Source: Bacillus sp. ISL-37
Lineage (GTDB): Bacteria > Bacillota > Bacilli > Bacillales > Cytobacillaceae
Direction of reading: 5' to 3'
Length of the DNA stretch: 64,000 nucleotides
Assembly: GCF_018613315.1 (NCBI RefSeq)
Contig: NZ_JAGGQL010000004.1
Location: forward strand, 1,941 to 65,940
A program made the position numbers and the translations under genes. Positions 26,934-34,464 of this stretch are shown piece after piece. The notes under the pieces are model-generated. The model worked only from the letters and a program-made list of their open reading frames with translations, was not told the DNA's origin and did not search any database. The number at the start of each line of letters is the position of its first letter. Position 1 is the first letter of the stretch.

Positions 26934-27404
26934 TCAGACTGGAATGGCCCCGGTGCTGACTGATGTAATATTTTTCAAAAGCCAGTTCTTATTGTCTTCC
27001 TGTTCCACTTTTTCAGCCGTTTGCAGCGCCCATGAAAGATATCGTTCCTGTTCGTCAGAATTTCCGGCAGCATGATAGGCACGCGCCAATGCTTCATAAG
27101 CGAATGCGAGGTCAAAATCCCCAAGCTGATGCTCAGTGCAAAGACTTAATGATTTCCTGGCATGATGGAGAGCGGCCTCGCTTCTTCCAAGTATCGCATA
27201 GACTCTTGAAATCTGCCATTCACCTCGGGCAAAGTTCAAAGGCGTTCCAACAACACTCCAATGATAGCGAGAGGCATTTGCCGCATAGAGCATCATATCA
27301 TCGTCATTTTCCGTCCGGTCGGTTTTCTCAATCAAATCCCAGGTCAGGTTGAACAAGTCCATTGCCATCTTCTTATGTGTCGTAAAATCCATATTGATTT
27401 CCAT
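26934..27404 (-). CDS. TPR-like hypothetical protein, 156 aa
   Basis: An all-helical protein with two or three TPR-like helix pairs in the second half (AALHHARKSLSLC, AFAYEALARAYHAAGNSDEQERYLSWAL). The first half has a SRYHWSVVGTPLN segment. The ATG at 27404 follows AAAGGAGACC. TPR proteins are usually binding scaffolds; the partner is unknown. A MITE is inserted about 30 bp upstream of its start. Confidence 0.65.
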   Translation of the reverse strand: MEINMDFTTHKKMAMDLFNLTWDLIEKTDRTENDDDMMLYAANASRYHWSVVGTPLNFARGEWQISRVYAILGRSEAALHHARKSLSLCTEHQLGDFDLAFAYEALARAYHAAGNSDEQERYLSWALQTAEKVEQEDNKNWLLKNITSVSTGAIPV

Positions 27405-27436
27405 CTGAGAGGTCTCCTTTGAATCTTTTTATAGAA

Positions 27437-27632
27437 GGCTGTTTTCGTAAGATTTTTGTTAAAATCCTAAAGCCGATTTTAACGTAATGCATTCCCATTT
27501 TGCAGGTCGGTATTAAGTTGCATGCTCTTTTCTCAAAAAAGAGTCATCTTTACGAAGAAAAATTGGTCATGAAATCCTATTTTGTAGTCAAATAGCAACA
27601 AAGTTTGAGAAAAGAGCCTTGAGAAAAGAGCG
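27437..27632 (-). mobile_element. MITE copy B, 196 bp, inverted, with duplicated end
   Basis: On the minus strand this matches copy A (8350-8533) over its length, including TTAATACCGAC and ACGTTAAAATCGGCTTTAGG. The flanks are perfect 8-bp direct repeats TTATAGAA at 27429-27436 and 27633-27640. One terminal repeat is doubled: a 14-bp GCTCTTTTCTCAA-type end occurs twice in tandem, with the outer copy beginning C rather than G. No transposase is present. Confidence 0.8.
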
Positions 27633-27680
27633 TTATAGAATAATATTTGACAGATTGTGGAGGAATCCTTTTTTGGGTTG

Positions 27681-27708
27681 AAAAAAAGCATGGCGTGGGC
27701 CATGCTTG
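27681..27708 (-). terminator. tup operon terminator
   Basis: AAGCATGGC and GCCATGCTT pair around CCAC on the minus strand, followed by seven T. Confidence 0.9.
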
Positions 27709-27715
27709 CAGCAAA

Positions 27716-28438
27716 TCAATTTAATAGGCTCTGCCAATCGTTGATGAACCCGGAGGTGGAAGAATTGGGGGATGCCAACACTTCTTCTGTGGGACCGGTC
27801 TGCTTCAGCTCCCCATCCATCAGGATTGCCAGCGTATCTGCGAGGAACTTCAATTCCATAAGATCGTGGCTGACAAAAACAGTCGTCGTGTTTGTTTGCT
27901 TGATGATGATCTTGATATCCTTCAATAACTGGACTTTGGTGGGGAAGTCAAGGGCTGAGAAGGGCTCATCCAGAAACAGCACCTCAGGCTCAAGCACCAT
28001 TGCCCTTGCCAGATTGACTCGCTGTGCTTCTCCACCAGAGAGGTTTGCCGCATGTTTTTTCGCAAGAGAGCTGATTTGGAATTTTTCCAGCCAGTAGGCG
28101 ACCTTTTGTTTCACTTCTTGTCGGGGCAGCTTGCGAAGCTTTAAGCCAACCGCGACGTTTTGGAAGACTGTTGTATCAAGGAGAAACGGCTGCTGCATCG
28201 CGACAGCGAATCTTCTGCGCATATCCAGCGACAAGTCATTCGTAATTTCCTTGCCTTTCAGAATAATCGTACCCTGTGATGGCTTTTCCAGGAGAGCCAG
28301 CGCCTTGATGAACGTACTTTTTCCAGCACCGTTCGGGCCCATGATCCCGAGCACTTCACCCTCTTGAAGCTCAAAGTGGGGGATGGAAAGAAGAACTTTT
28401 TTACCGGCTCTCACTTCTAGATTTTTTGCAGTGATCAT
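27716..28438 (-). CDS. tupC: Tungstate ABC transporter ATP-binding protein TupC
   Basis: A 240-residue ABC ATPase: Walker A GPNGAGKST near residues 34-42, the Q-loop in AVAMQQPF, signature LSGGEAQRVNLARAM near 134, Walker B VLFLDEPFSALD and the switch His in FVSHD. It energises TupB. The start overlaps the tupB stop by four bases (ATGA), so the genes are translationally coupled. Last gene of the tup operon. Specificity for tungstate rests on the TupA and TupB neighbours. Confidence 0.9.
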   Translation of the reverse strand: MITAKNLEVRAGKKVLLSIPHFELQEGEVLGIMGPNGAGKSTFIKALALLEKPSQGTIILKGKEITNDLSLDMRRRFAVAMQQPFLLDTTVFQNVAVGLKLRKLPRQEVKQKVAYWLEKFQISSLAKKHAANLSGGEAQRVNLARAMVLEPEVLFLDEPFSALDFPTKVQLLKDIKIIIKQTNTTTVFVSHDLMELKFLADTLAILMDGELKQTGPTEEVLASPNSSTSGFINDWQSLLN

Positions 28439-29133
28439 AGGCTCCGCTTCCTTTGCTGTAAGTAAGTTAAGCTGAATGTAATGATGAATGCCAGCGTCAT
28501 CAGGATGAACGAAAGCGCAAGGGCGATGTCAAAGTTGCCTTTCGAAACCTCCATAACGATCGAGGTCGTCAAAATCCGGGTTTCGCCGCTGATATTGCCG
28601 CCGACCATCATTGCCGCGCCGACCTCGGCAATGACCCGTCCGAATCCGGCGATGATGGCTGCAAGGATCGCAAGCTTGACCTCTTTCGTCAGTATCCAGT
28701 ACAGCTGCAGCTTTGTGGCGCCAAGTGCCTTCACCTGAAGGATCAATTTAGGGTTAATCTGCTGGAATGCTGTGCTTGTAAGCGCGGTGACAATCGGCAG
28801 CGACACTAAGATCTGTGCCATGATGATGGCTGTTGGTGTATAAAGCCAGGCTAAACCGCCAAGCGGTCCTGAACGCCAAAGGAAAAGAGTGATCCATAGA
28901 CCGGCAACGACAGGAGGGAGACCCATTCCGATATTGACGATGGCAAGGATGAACTTCCTTCCCGGAAAGCGGGCAAGTCCAAGAAACATGCCGGCCGGGA
29001 TGCCAATCAATGTGCTGATCAAGACAGCAGTGATCGACACCTTGAGAGTCAGCAGGGTGATCTCGAGAATCTCCGGGTCACCCGAGAGAATCATTTCTAT
29101 GGCTTTTTTTAATCCTTCTAGTAAAAGTTCCAT
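28435..29133 (-). CDS. tupB: Tungstate ABC transporter permease TupB
   Basis: A 232-residue permease with five or six helices. Motifs include IGIPAGMFLGLARFPGR near 42, GMGLPPVVAGLW near 70 and the ATPase-docking loop with KALGATKLQLYWI near 142. GRVIAEVGAAMMVGGNI near 168 is typical of TupB/ModB-like sulfate-class permeases. The ATG at 29133 is taken; a TTG two codons earlier is possible. The ribosome site is weak, consistent with coupling to tupA. Confidence 0.88.
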   Translation of the reverse strand: MELLLEGLKKAIEMILSGDPEILEITLLTLKVSITAVLISTLIGIPAGMFLGLARFPGRKFILAIVNIGMGLPPVVAGLWITLFLWRSGPLGGLAWLYTPTAIIMAQILVSLPIVTALTSTAFQQINPKLILQVKALGATKLQLYWILTKEVKLAILAAIIAGFGRVIAEVGAAMMVGGNISGETRILTTSIVMEVSKGNFDIALALSFILMTLAFIITFSLTYLQQRKRSL

Positions 29134-29192
29134 ATGCAATCATGCTTTCTTTTTAAAAATTTTCCGCATGGTGAAATTATACACTACTTAAA

Positions 29193-30041
29193 TTATTCGA
29201 ATAGGAAGAAAAGAGGTTCTCCGTATTCGTCTACACCGAATTCTTTAATCAATTTCTTTGTGTCTTCCGCAATCATGAATTTCACAAATGCTTTTGCACC
29301 CTCTGCGTTCACTTTTTCATGCTTTTCGTTGTTGACCTGCATGACGTGGTAGATGTTCAGCAGACTTTCGTCATCTTCTACTAAAATTTCGGTTTCAGGC
29401 ATGTTTTTCTTCTGCGCAAGGAAAGTAGCGCGGTCTGTCAAAGTATAGCCTTTTTTTTCTGCAGCAATCTGGAGTGTCGCGCCCATGCCTTGTCCAGCCT
29501 CCATATATGCTTCTCCAAGAGCTTTTGGTTCAAGGGACGCTTTCTTCCAAAGCTCAAGTTCCTTTTTATGAGTACCGGAATCATCGCCACGTGAAACAAA
29601 AGCTTCTTTGGAATCGGTGATTTTCTTCAATGCCTCTGGAACTGATAACCCTTTTACTTCAGCCGGATCTTCTGCAGGTCCGACAACGATGAAATCATTG
29701 TACATGACTTTTTGGCGGTTGATGGCATCACCGCTTGCTACCAATTCCTCCTCTGCTGTCGGTGCGTGAACAAGAAGGACATCCGCTTCGCCGCGCGTTG
29801 CCATTTCAAGTGCCTGGCCTGTACCTACAGCAATGATTTTAAGATTAAAATTATGCTTCTCCTCAAATTCAGGACGAAGGACATCGAGCAATCCGCTGTC
29901 CTGGGTGCTCGTTGTCGTCGCGAGAATCAGGTCCGTTTTTCCCTCTTTTACAGAAGTTTCCTTAGTAGATGAATCGGAACAACCGGTAACGATAGCAAGC
30001 ATGAGTACAATCATAAAAGAAAGCAATGGTTTGAGTTTCAT
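29193..30041 (-). CDS. tupA: Tungstate-binding lipoprotein TupA
   Basis: A 282-residue lipoprotein with a signal peptide and lipobox (AIVTGCSDS, Cys at residue 21). It is followed by the TupA signature ATTTSTQDSGLLDVL near residues 41-55, VGTGQALEMATRGEADVLLVHAP near 72 and FVSRGDDSGTHKKE near 148. These are the oxyanion-contact segments by which TupA tells tungstate from molybdate. GGAGG precedes the ATG. First transport gene after the regulator. It probably supplies tungsten for the AOR in this window. Confidence 0.93.
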   Translation of the reverse strand: MKLKPLLSFMIVLMLAIVTGCSDSSTKETSVKEGKTDLILATTTSTQDSGLLDVLRPEFEEKHNFNLKIIAVGTGQALEMATRGEADVLLVHAPTAEEELVASGDAINRQKVMYNDFIVVGPAEDPAEVKGLSVPEALKKITDSKEAFVSRGDDSGTHKKELELWKKASLEPKALGEAYMEAGQGMGATLQIAAEKKGYTLTDRATFLAQKKNMPETEILVEDDESLLNIYHVMQVNNEKHEKVNAEGAKAFVKFMIAEDTKKLIKEFGVDEYGEPLFFLFE

Positions 30042-30044
30042 GTT

Positions 30045-30959
30045 CTATGCCTCCGATAAGTGGTTTCCATAAATGATTTTTCCGAAATCTTCAGCATCAT
30101 AGCCATCGAGGTCTGCGATGCTTTCTTTAAAATTGGTGAGCTGAATCAGGTCCACCAAGTGCTGCAGTGCTCCTTTATTTTCAGGAGTCCAGCAGAACAC
30201 GAGATCAAACTGTTCTTTTGTCAGCGGGATGAAATCCAATCCTAGCTGGCTCGCCGCGCATCTGATTCCGATAGCAGCATCTGCTGTTCCTCTGCTGATA
30301 TGTGCTGCCGCACCCAGGTGAGTCCATTCCTCATTTGCATATCCCTTTATAGCTGATGGCTCAAGTTTTTCATTAGCTAGAAAGGAATCGAGCAGAAAAC
30401 GGGTTCCGGCTCCTTTTTGGCGATTGATGATCGTGACATCACTCCTTGCCAGATCTTTGACACCGGTGATCTTCTTTGGATTGCCTTTTGCAACGATCAA
30501 GCCCTGTTCCCGGGATGCAAGTCTCATCACCGTTATTGGCTCATGGACAAACAATTGGCGGATGAAGGGAAGATTGTACTGTTGCGATGCTGGATCCAGC
30601 AAATGAACAGCGGCGATGTCAGCGCTGCCACGATAAAGCATCATCAACCCTTCTAGGCTTCCGATGTAGGAGGGGGTGATCGAAAGTCCCGTTCCCTCTA
30701 AAGCTATGTACTTAACAAGCTGTTCAACAAGGAAATCATGGCTGCCCGCCAACTGCAAAGTATGCAGGGCCTTTGATTCCTTGGTTCTGGCTGGAATTGC
30801 CGACATACTGGTTTTATATCTTTCAAACTCACTTTCTTCAATACGCATTTTATTGCCTACTTTAAAAGCAGACAGGTCACCCCGTTTAATCAATTCATAG
30901 ACGGTATGCTTTGAAATTTTCAGCATGGCCGCAATTTCGTCAGGAGTATAAATTTGCAA
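30045..30959 (-). CDS. Regulator with excisionase-type HTH and TupA/ModA-like binding domain
   Basis: A 304-residue protein. Residues 1-48 form an excisionase/MerR-like winged helix (YTPDEIAAMLKISKHTVYEL). Residues ~65-295 resemble a periplasmic oxyanion-binding domain (GSHDFLVEQL, INRQKGAGTRFLLDSF, HISRGTADAAIGIR). This is the architecture of molybdate/tungstate-sensing regulators. The start is TTG at 30959 with AGGAGGGAATCTCT before it. It ends three bases before tupA, so it probably autoregulates the operon in response to tungstate or molybdate. The ligand is inferred from context. Confidence 0.85.
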   Translation of the reverse strand: MQIYTPDEIAAMLKISKHTVYELIKRGDLSAFKVGNKMRIEESEFERYKTSMSAIPARTKESKALHTLQLAGSHDFLVEQLVKYIALEGTGLSITPSYIGSLEGLMMLYRGSADIAAVHLLDPASQQYNLPFIRQLFVHEPITVMRLASREQGLIVAKGNPKKITGVKDLARSDVTIINRQKGAGTRFLLDSFLANEKLEPSAIKGYANEEWTHLGAAAHISRGTADAAIGIRCAASQLGLDFIPLTKEQFDLVFCWTPENKGALQHLVDLIQLTNFKESIADLDGYDAEDFGKIIYGNHLSEA

Positions 30960-31227
30960 AGAGATTCCCTCCTTTTCTTCCTAAACTAAATATAATAAAA
31001 TATTTGATAGATAGGTATAGTTTTCGTTAAGTTTTGTTGTGTTTTGTTTAGTTTTATTGTGAGATTATCGAAAAATGTTCACAATTCAGGTAGAGAATTG
31101 CCAATACACTGCCGTTTTTTTTCAAATATAACCTTCACAAAATACTCCGGGCAGTATTGTGTATTTCTTATAGATACCATGGTAAACTAAGCATTAGACA
31201 GAATTGATGTAGAAAGGAACAGGGAGA

Positions 31228-31503
31228 ATGAAGATTTCAGATAAAGCGCGCGACATTTTAAAAGAAATCCTCGCTGAGCGCAACGCAGCAGGTATCCGCG
31301 TCTACTTCGGCGGCTTTGGCTGAGGAGGCCCGCAGATTGGCCTGGCTCTGGAGGAGCCGGAAGAAGATGATCATGTAACAGTAATCAATGAAATCCAAGT
31401 CGCAATTGAATCCAATATCGTCGACTATACTGAAGGTATGGCGCTTGAATATGACGAGTATCGTGAAGGTCTGGTCCTGATGGGCGGAGACGGCGGCTGC
31501 TGA
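31228..31503 (+). CDS. HesB-like selenoprotein with in-frame UGA (Sec)
   Basis: From the ATG at 31228 (AAGGA upstream) the frame runs 31 codons to a TGA at 31321-31323. It then continues for 59 sense codons to a TGA at 31501, followed at once by TAA. The interrupted motif reads YFGGFG-TGA-GGPQIGLALEEP. HesB-like (seleno)proteins (TIGR01911) have Cys or Sec exactly here, and a bSECIS-like hairpin lies 26 nt downstream. The reading on both sides is uniformly HesB-like (VTVINEIQVAIESNIVDY, then GMALEYDE) and ends LMGGDGGC. HesB/IscA relatives act in Fe-S assembly; this subfamily's role is unknown. A nonsense mutation is less likely given position and hairpin. Confidence 0.85.
31342..31360 (+). 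promoter_or_regulatory. bSECIS-like hairpin after UGA codon
   Basis: CTGGCTC (31342-31348) pairs with GAGCCGG (31354-31360), including one G-U pair. The loop TGGAG has G at its second position. The apical G is 26 bases past the UGA, within the known range for bacterial SECIS elements recognised by SelB. Confidence 0.65.
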
Positions 31504-31510
31504 TAAATGT

Positions 31511-31547
31511 AAAAATGCACACCATTTGAGGATGGTGTGCATTTTTT
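31511..31547 (+). terminator. Terminator of HesB-like selenoprotein gene
   Basis: AAAAATGCACACCAT and ATGGTGTGCATTTTT form a perfect 15-bp stem with loop TTGAGG, then a T-run. Confidence 0.95.
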
Positions 31548-31585
31548 GGGTTTGGAATTGGAAAAAACTCGCGAAAATTTCCAGT

Positions 31586-31735
31586 TCGCCAATAAATTTG
31601 AATTTTCGCCAATAAAGTAGTCGAAATCGCCAATAAAACGAAATTATCGCCAATAAAATTGTGAACTCCGCCAATAAAATCAAATTATCGCCAATAAAGT
31701 TGTGAAGCCTCGCAAAACAAACTTATAAAGCTGTG
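31586..31735. repeat. 41-bp intergenic array 4 (CGCCAATAAA words)
   Basis: GCCAATAAA begins at 31588, 31608, 31629, 31649, 31670 and 31690, with spacing 20, 21, 20, 21, 20, so a 41-bp dimer. Degenerate copies continue toward 31810. It lies between the convergent HesB-like and uppP genes and is AT-rich outside the word. Confidence 0.85.
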
Positions 31736-31816
31736 ATTAACCGCCACACAAACGAATTTTTGCCTTTGTAATTAAGAAAATCGCCAATCAAATGAGATTT
31801 TCACCATTCACCAGTT

Positions 31817-32599
31817 CTAGAACTGCCCAGTAAACTGAAAATACAGAACAACAAGCCCCATTAGCCACACATAAATCGCAAAAGGCTTCAAAGAATGATT
31901 TTTCAAATAGCCAATCATCCATTTTACCGCGAAATAACCGAAAATCGCTGCTGAAATGATACCAATCACCAGGGCCTGAATCGAAATCGTCTCACTTCCG
32001 CCGCTGAAAAGGTCTTTACCCTGAAGGACGATTGCCCCTAGAATCGCTGGTGTCGACAACAGGAAGGAGAAGTAGGCCGCAGTCTCGCGGTCTAGCTTAC
32101 GCCAAAGCGCCGCGACAATCGTCAAGCCGGATCGGGAAATCGCCGGAAAAATTGCTGCCGCCTGGAAGCTGCCAATCACCAGCGCATCGGTATAGCTGAT
32201 ATCTTCCATCCTTTTGCGGCCGTTTTTGATCGAATCAGCGAACCACATCAAGGTACCGGTAATCAGGAATTCCCAGCCAATCGTCACGCCAGTTTTGGAT
32301 ATCTCATCAAAATAATCCTCAAACAGCAATCCGACAACGACAGCCGGCAGCGTACCGACAACAAGGAGGAAAGTCAGCTTCCCAAACGGATTTTTCAATA
32401 TCTTGATGAATTCATATCTATAAAACACAAATACCGCCAGCAGCGTACCCACATGAAGCATCGTGTCAAGCAGCAGGCCGGCCTCTTCAAGACCGAATAA
32501 ATTCCTGCCCAGATAAAGGTGTCCGGTACTGCTGATCGGCAAAAACTCCGTCAGTCCCTGGATAATCCCAAGAAAGAAAGCTTCAATTTTTGATAGCAT
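31817..32599 (-). CDS. uppP: Undecaprenyl-diphosphate phosphatase UppP (BacA)
   Basis: A 260-residue membrane enzyme with about eight helices. The two catalytic motifs are present: GLTEFLPISSTGHL near residues 13-26 and the PGxSRS-like PAISRSGLTI near 155-164. It removes a phosphate from undecaprenyl diphosphate, recycling the lipid carrier for wall synthesis and conferring bacitracin tolerance. The ATG at 32599 follows GGGGA at good spacing. The longer TTG start at 32620 has no site. Convergent to the HesB-like gene and divergent from the rodA-like gene, with arrays on both sides. Confidence 0.95.
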   Translation of the reverse strand: MLSKIEAFFLGIIQGLTEFLPISSTGHLYLGRNLFGLEEAGLLLDTMLHVGTLLAVFVFYRYEFIKILKNPFGKLTFLLVVGTLPAVVVGLLFEDYFDEISKTGVTIGWEFLITGTLMWFADSIKNGRKRMEDISYTDALVIGSFQAAAIFPAISRSGLTIVAALWRKLDRETAAYFSFLLSTPAILGAIVLQGKDLFSGGSETISIQALVIGIISAAIFGYFAVKWMIGYLKNHSLKPFAIYVWLMGLVVLYFQFTGQF

Positions 32600-32689
32600 A
32601 CAGAATCCCCACTTTTTCAAAGACTTTGTCCCTTACAAAGCTATGAAACATGTCCCATCTCTATGCACGCAAAATTTCCAGCGGACTGT

Positions 32690-32990
32690 ATGACGGACAC
32701 AAATTCTAGAAAAAGCGGAGAAATTGTCCGTCATTAGGGTCATGACGGACACAAATCGGGAGAAAAGCAGAGAAACTGTCCGTCATAGGCGTCATGACGG
32801 ACATAAATCCCGGGAAAAGCGAGAAAACTGTCCGTCATAGGGGACATGACGGACACAAATCGGGAGAAAAGCAGAGAAACTGTCCGTCATCAGGATCATG
32901 ACGGACACAAATCCCGTAAAAAGCAGAGAAACTGTCCGTCATCAGTGTCATGAAGGACACAAATTCCCGAAAAAGCGAAAAAACTGTCCA
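32690..32990. repeat. 52-bp intergenic tandem array 5 (ATGACGGACA/TGTCCGTCAT)
   Basis: GACGGACA-type words begin at 32692, 32744, 32796, 32848, 32900 and 32952, exactly 52 bp apart. Each of the first five units carries ATGACGGACA and its exact reverse complement TGTCCGTCAT about 35 bp apart centre to centre (the inner bases of one may vary). The last unit is degraded. It lies between divergent uppP and the rodA-like gene. Confidence 0.95.
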
Positions 32991-33109
32991 TAATTCTTGA
33001 ATTAATTCAGCCCATCAAACAAAAAAGGAAGCCTAATCCATTTCCCTCCGCCAAATTTCCTGAATAAAAATTTTCGGATATGTAATAATAACCATTTCAT
33101 AGTCAGAAG

Positions 33110-33138
33110 TTGTTATTTATTGTCGAAAAAAATATAAT
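33110..33138 (+). promoter_or_regulatory. Sigma-A promoter of rodA-like gene
   Basis: TTGTTA at 33110-33115 and TATAAT at 33133-33138 with a 17-bp spacer. Confidence 0.75.
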
Positions 33139-33246
33139 GAAGTATTGAACAGTTCTTCAATCAAGGCTCGATTTCCATGCCTTATAAAAAACTTCCTTAG
33201 CGCTCATTCCAATTGGAAACTGCCTTCATTTAAAAGGGGAATAAAA

Positions 33247-34422
33247 ATGACTTCGAATCAAAAAACGAATTCCCGGCTCGACTATGGGCTGGTTACGATA
33301 TTGATCCTATTATTTCTTGCAAGCTGCATTGCCATTTACAGTGCCCAGACGACGGGGCAGTATGGCTCTGAAAATTTCCTGATCAAACAGATTATCTGGT
33401 ACGTCATTGGTGCCGGCATCATAACCGCGGTCATTACCCTCGATTCAGATCAGCTGCAAAAATTGAGCTGGTACGCGTATGGCTTTGGGTTGGTCTTGCT
33501 GGCAGGGCTTATCGTGGCACCCTCAACCATTGCTCCTGTCATCAATGGGGCGAAAAGCTGGTACAGGGTGCCGGCGATGGGGACCTTGCAGCCTTCCGAG
33601 CTGGTGAAGGTGTTCATCATCCTGGCACTTGCGAGGGTGATTGTCGACCACCATCAGAAATATCGGCTAAAAAGTATGCAATCGGACTTCTGGCTTTTGA
33701 TTAAAATCGGTATTGTCACGATGGTACCGCTCCTGCTCGTCATGCAGCAGCCTGACCTTGGTACATCGCTTGTTTATATTGCGATCATGCTTGGGATGAT
33801 TTTCATCTCGGGTATCACCTGGAAGCTGCTTGTGCCAATTTTCGGGACAGGCCTTACACTGATTTCGATCATATTCTATTTTGTGATCTGGAAGCCTGAA
33901 ATCCTTGAAAAATATCTTGGGGTGAAGGAATATCAATTCGGAAGGATTTATTCCTGGCTTGACCCTTATAATTACCAGAGCACAACCGGCTTCCAGCTGA
34001 CGAGGTCGCTGCTGGCCATCGGCTCAGGAGAAACAGTTGGGAAGGGCTATGGGACAAGGGAAGTTTACCTGCCCGAGAGCCATACTGACTTCATATTCAG
34101 CATCATCGGCGAGGAATTCGGCTTCGTCGGAGCAAGTATCATCGTAAGCTTGTTTTTCCTGCTGATATACCAAATCACAAAAATCGGCATGGAAACGAAA
34201 AACGATTTTTACACCTATATTTGTGTTGGCGTCATCAGCATGATTACGTTCCATGTATTTCAAAATATTGGCATGACCATAGGCCTGCTGCCAATCACAG
34301 GTATTCCGCTGCCGTTCATCAGTTATGGCGGAAGCTCGCTCATGGGAAATATGCTGGCGGTAAGCCTGATTTTCTCAATACGGTACCATTATAAGAAGTA
34401 CATGTTCTCAACCACTGCATAA
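33247..34422 (+). CDS. FtsW/RodA/SpoVE family glycosyltransferase
   Basis: A 391-residue SEDS protein with about ten helices. Signatures are GAKSWYRVPAMGTLQPSEL near residues 98-116, the QQPDLGTSL motif with its essential Asp near 163 and PESHTDFIFSIIGEEFGF near 279. The C-terminal PFISYGGSS follows near 359. SEDS proteins polymerise lipid II into glycan strands, working with a class B PBP. The AGGGGA site fixes the ATG at 33247. Which paralogue (elongation, division or sporulation) cannot be told; RodA-like is most likely from the overall pattern. Confidence 0.88.
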   Translation: MTSNQKTNSRLDYGLVTILILLFLASCIAIYSAQTTGQYGSENFLIKQIIWYVIGAGIITAVITLDSDQLQKLSWYAYGFGLVLLAGLIVAPSTIAPVINGAKSWYRVPAMGTLQPSELVKVFIILALARVIVDHHQKYRLKSMQSDFWLLIKIGIVTMVPLLLVMQQPDLGTSLVYIAIMLGMIFISGITWKLLVPIFGTGLTLISIIFYFVIWKPEILEKYLGVKEYQFGRIYSWLDPYNYQSTTGFQLTRSLLAIGSGETVGKGYGTREVYLPESHTDFIFSIIGEEFGFVGASIIVSLFFLLIYQITKIGMETKNDFYTYICVGVISMITFHVFQNIGMTIGLLPITGIPLPFISYGGSSLMGNMLAVSLIFSIRYHYKKYMFSTTA

Positions 34423-34426
34423 ACAT

Positions 34427-34460
34427 GAAAGAGGGCGTCCTAAAATGGGACACCCTCTTT
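34427..34460. terminator. Terminator between rodA-like gene and ger operon
   Basis: AAAGAGGGCGTCC pairs with GGGACACCCTCTTTT, serving the plus-strand gene and probably the convergent ger operon. Confidence 0.85.
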
Positions 34461-34464
34461 TGTT

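Noticed and set aside
27657-28097. 146-codon plus-strand frame
   Set aside because: Antisense to tupC and its terminator, without a ribosome site or recognisable product.
31228-31503. HesB-like gene as a pseudogene with a nonsense mutation
   Set aside because: The stop is precisely at the Sec/Cys position, the downstream sequence is fully conserved and a bSECIS-like hairpin is present. A sel gene search is still needed.
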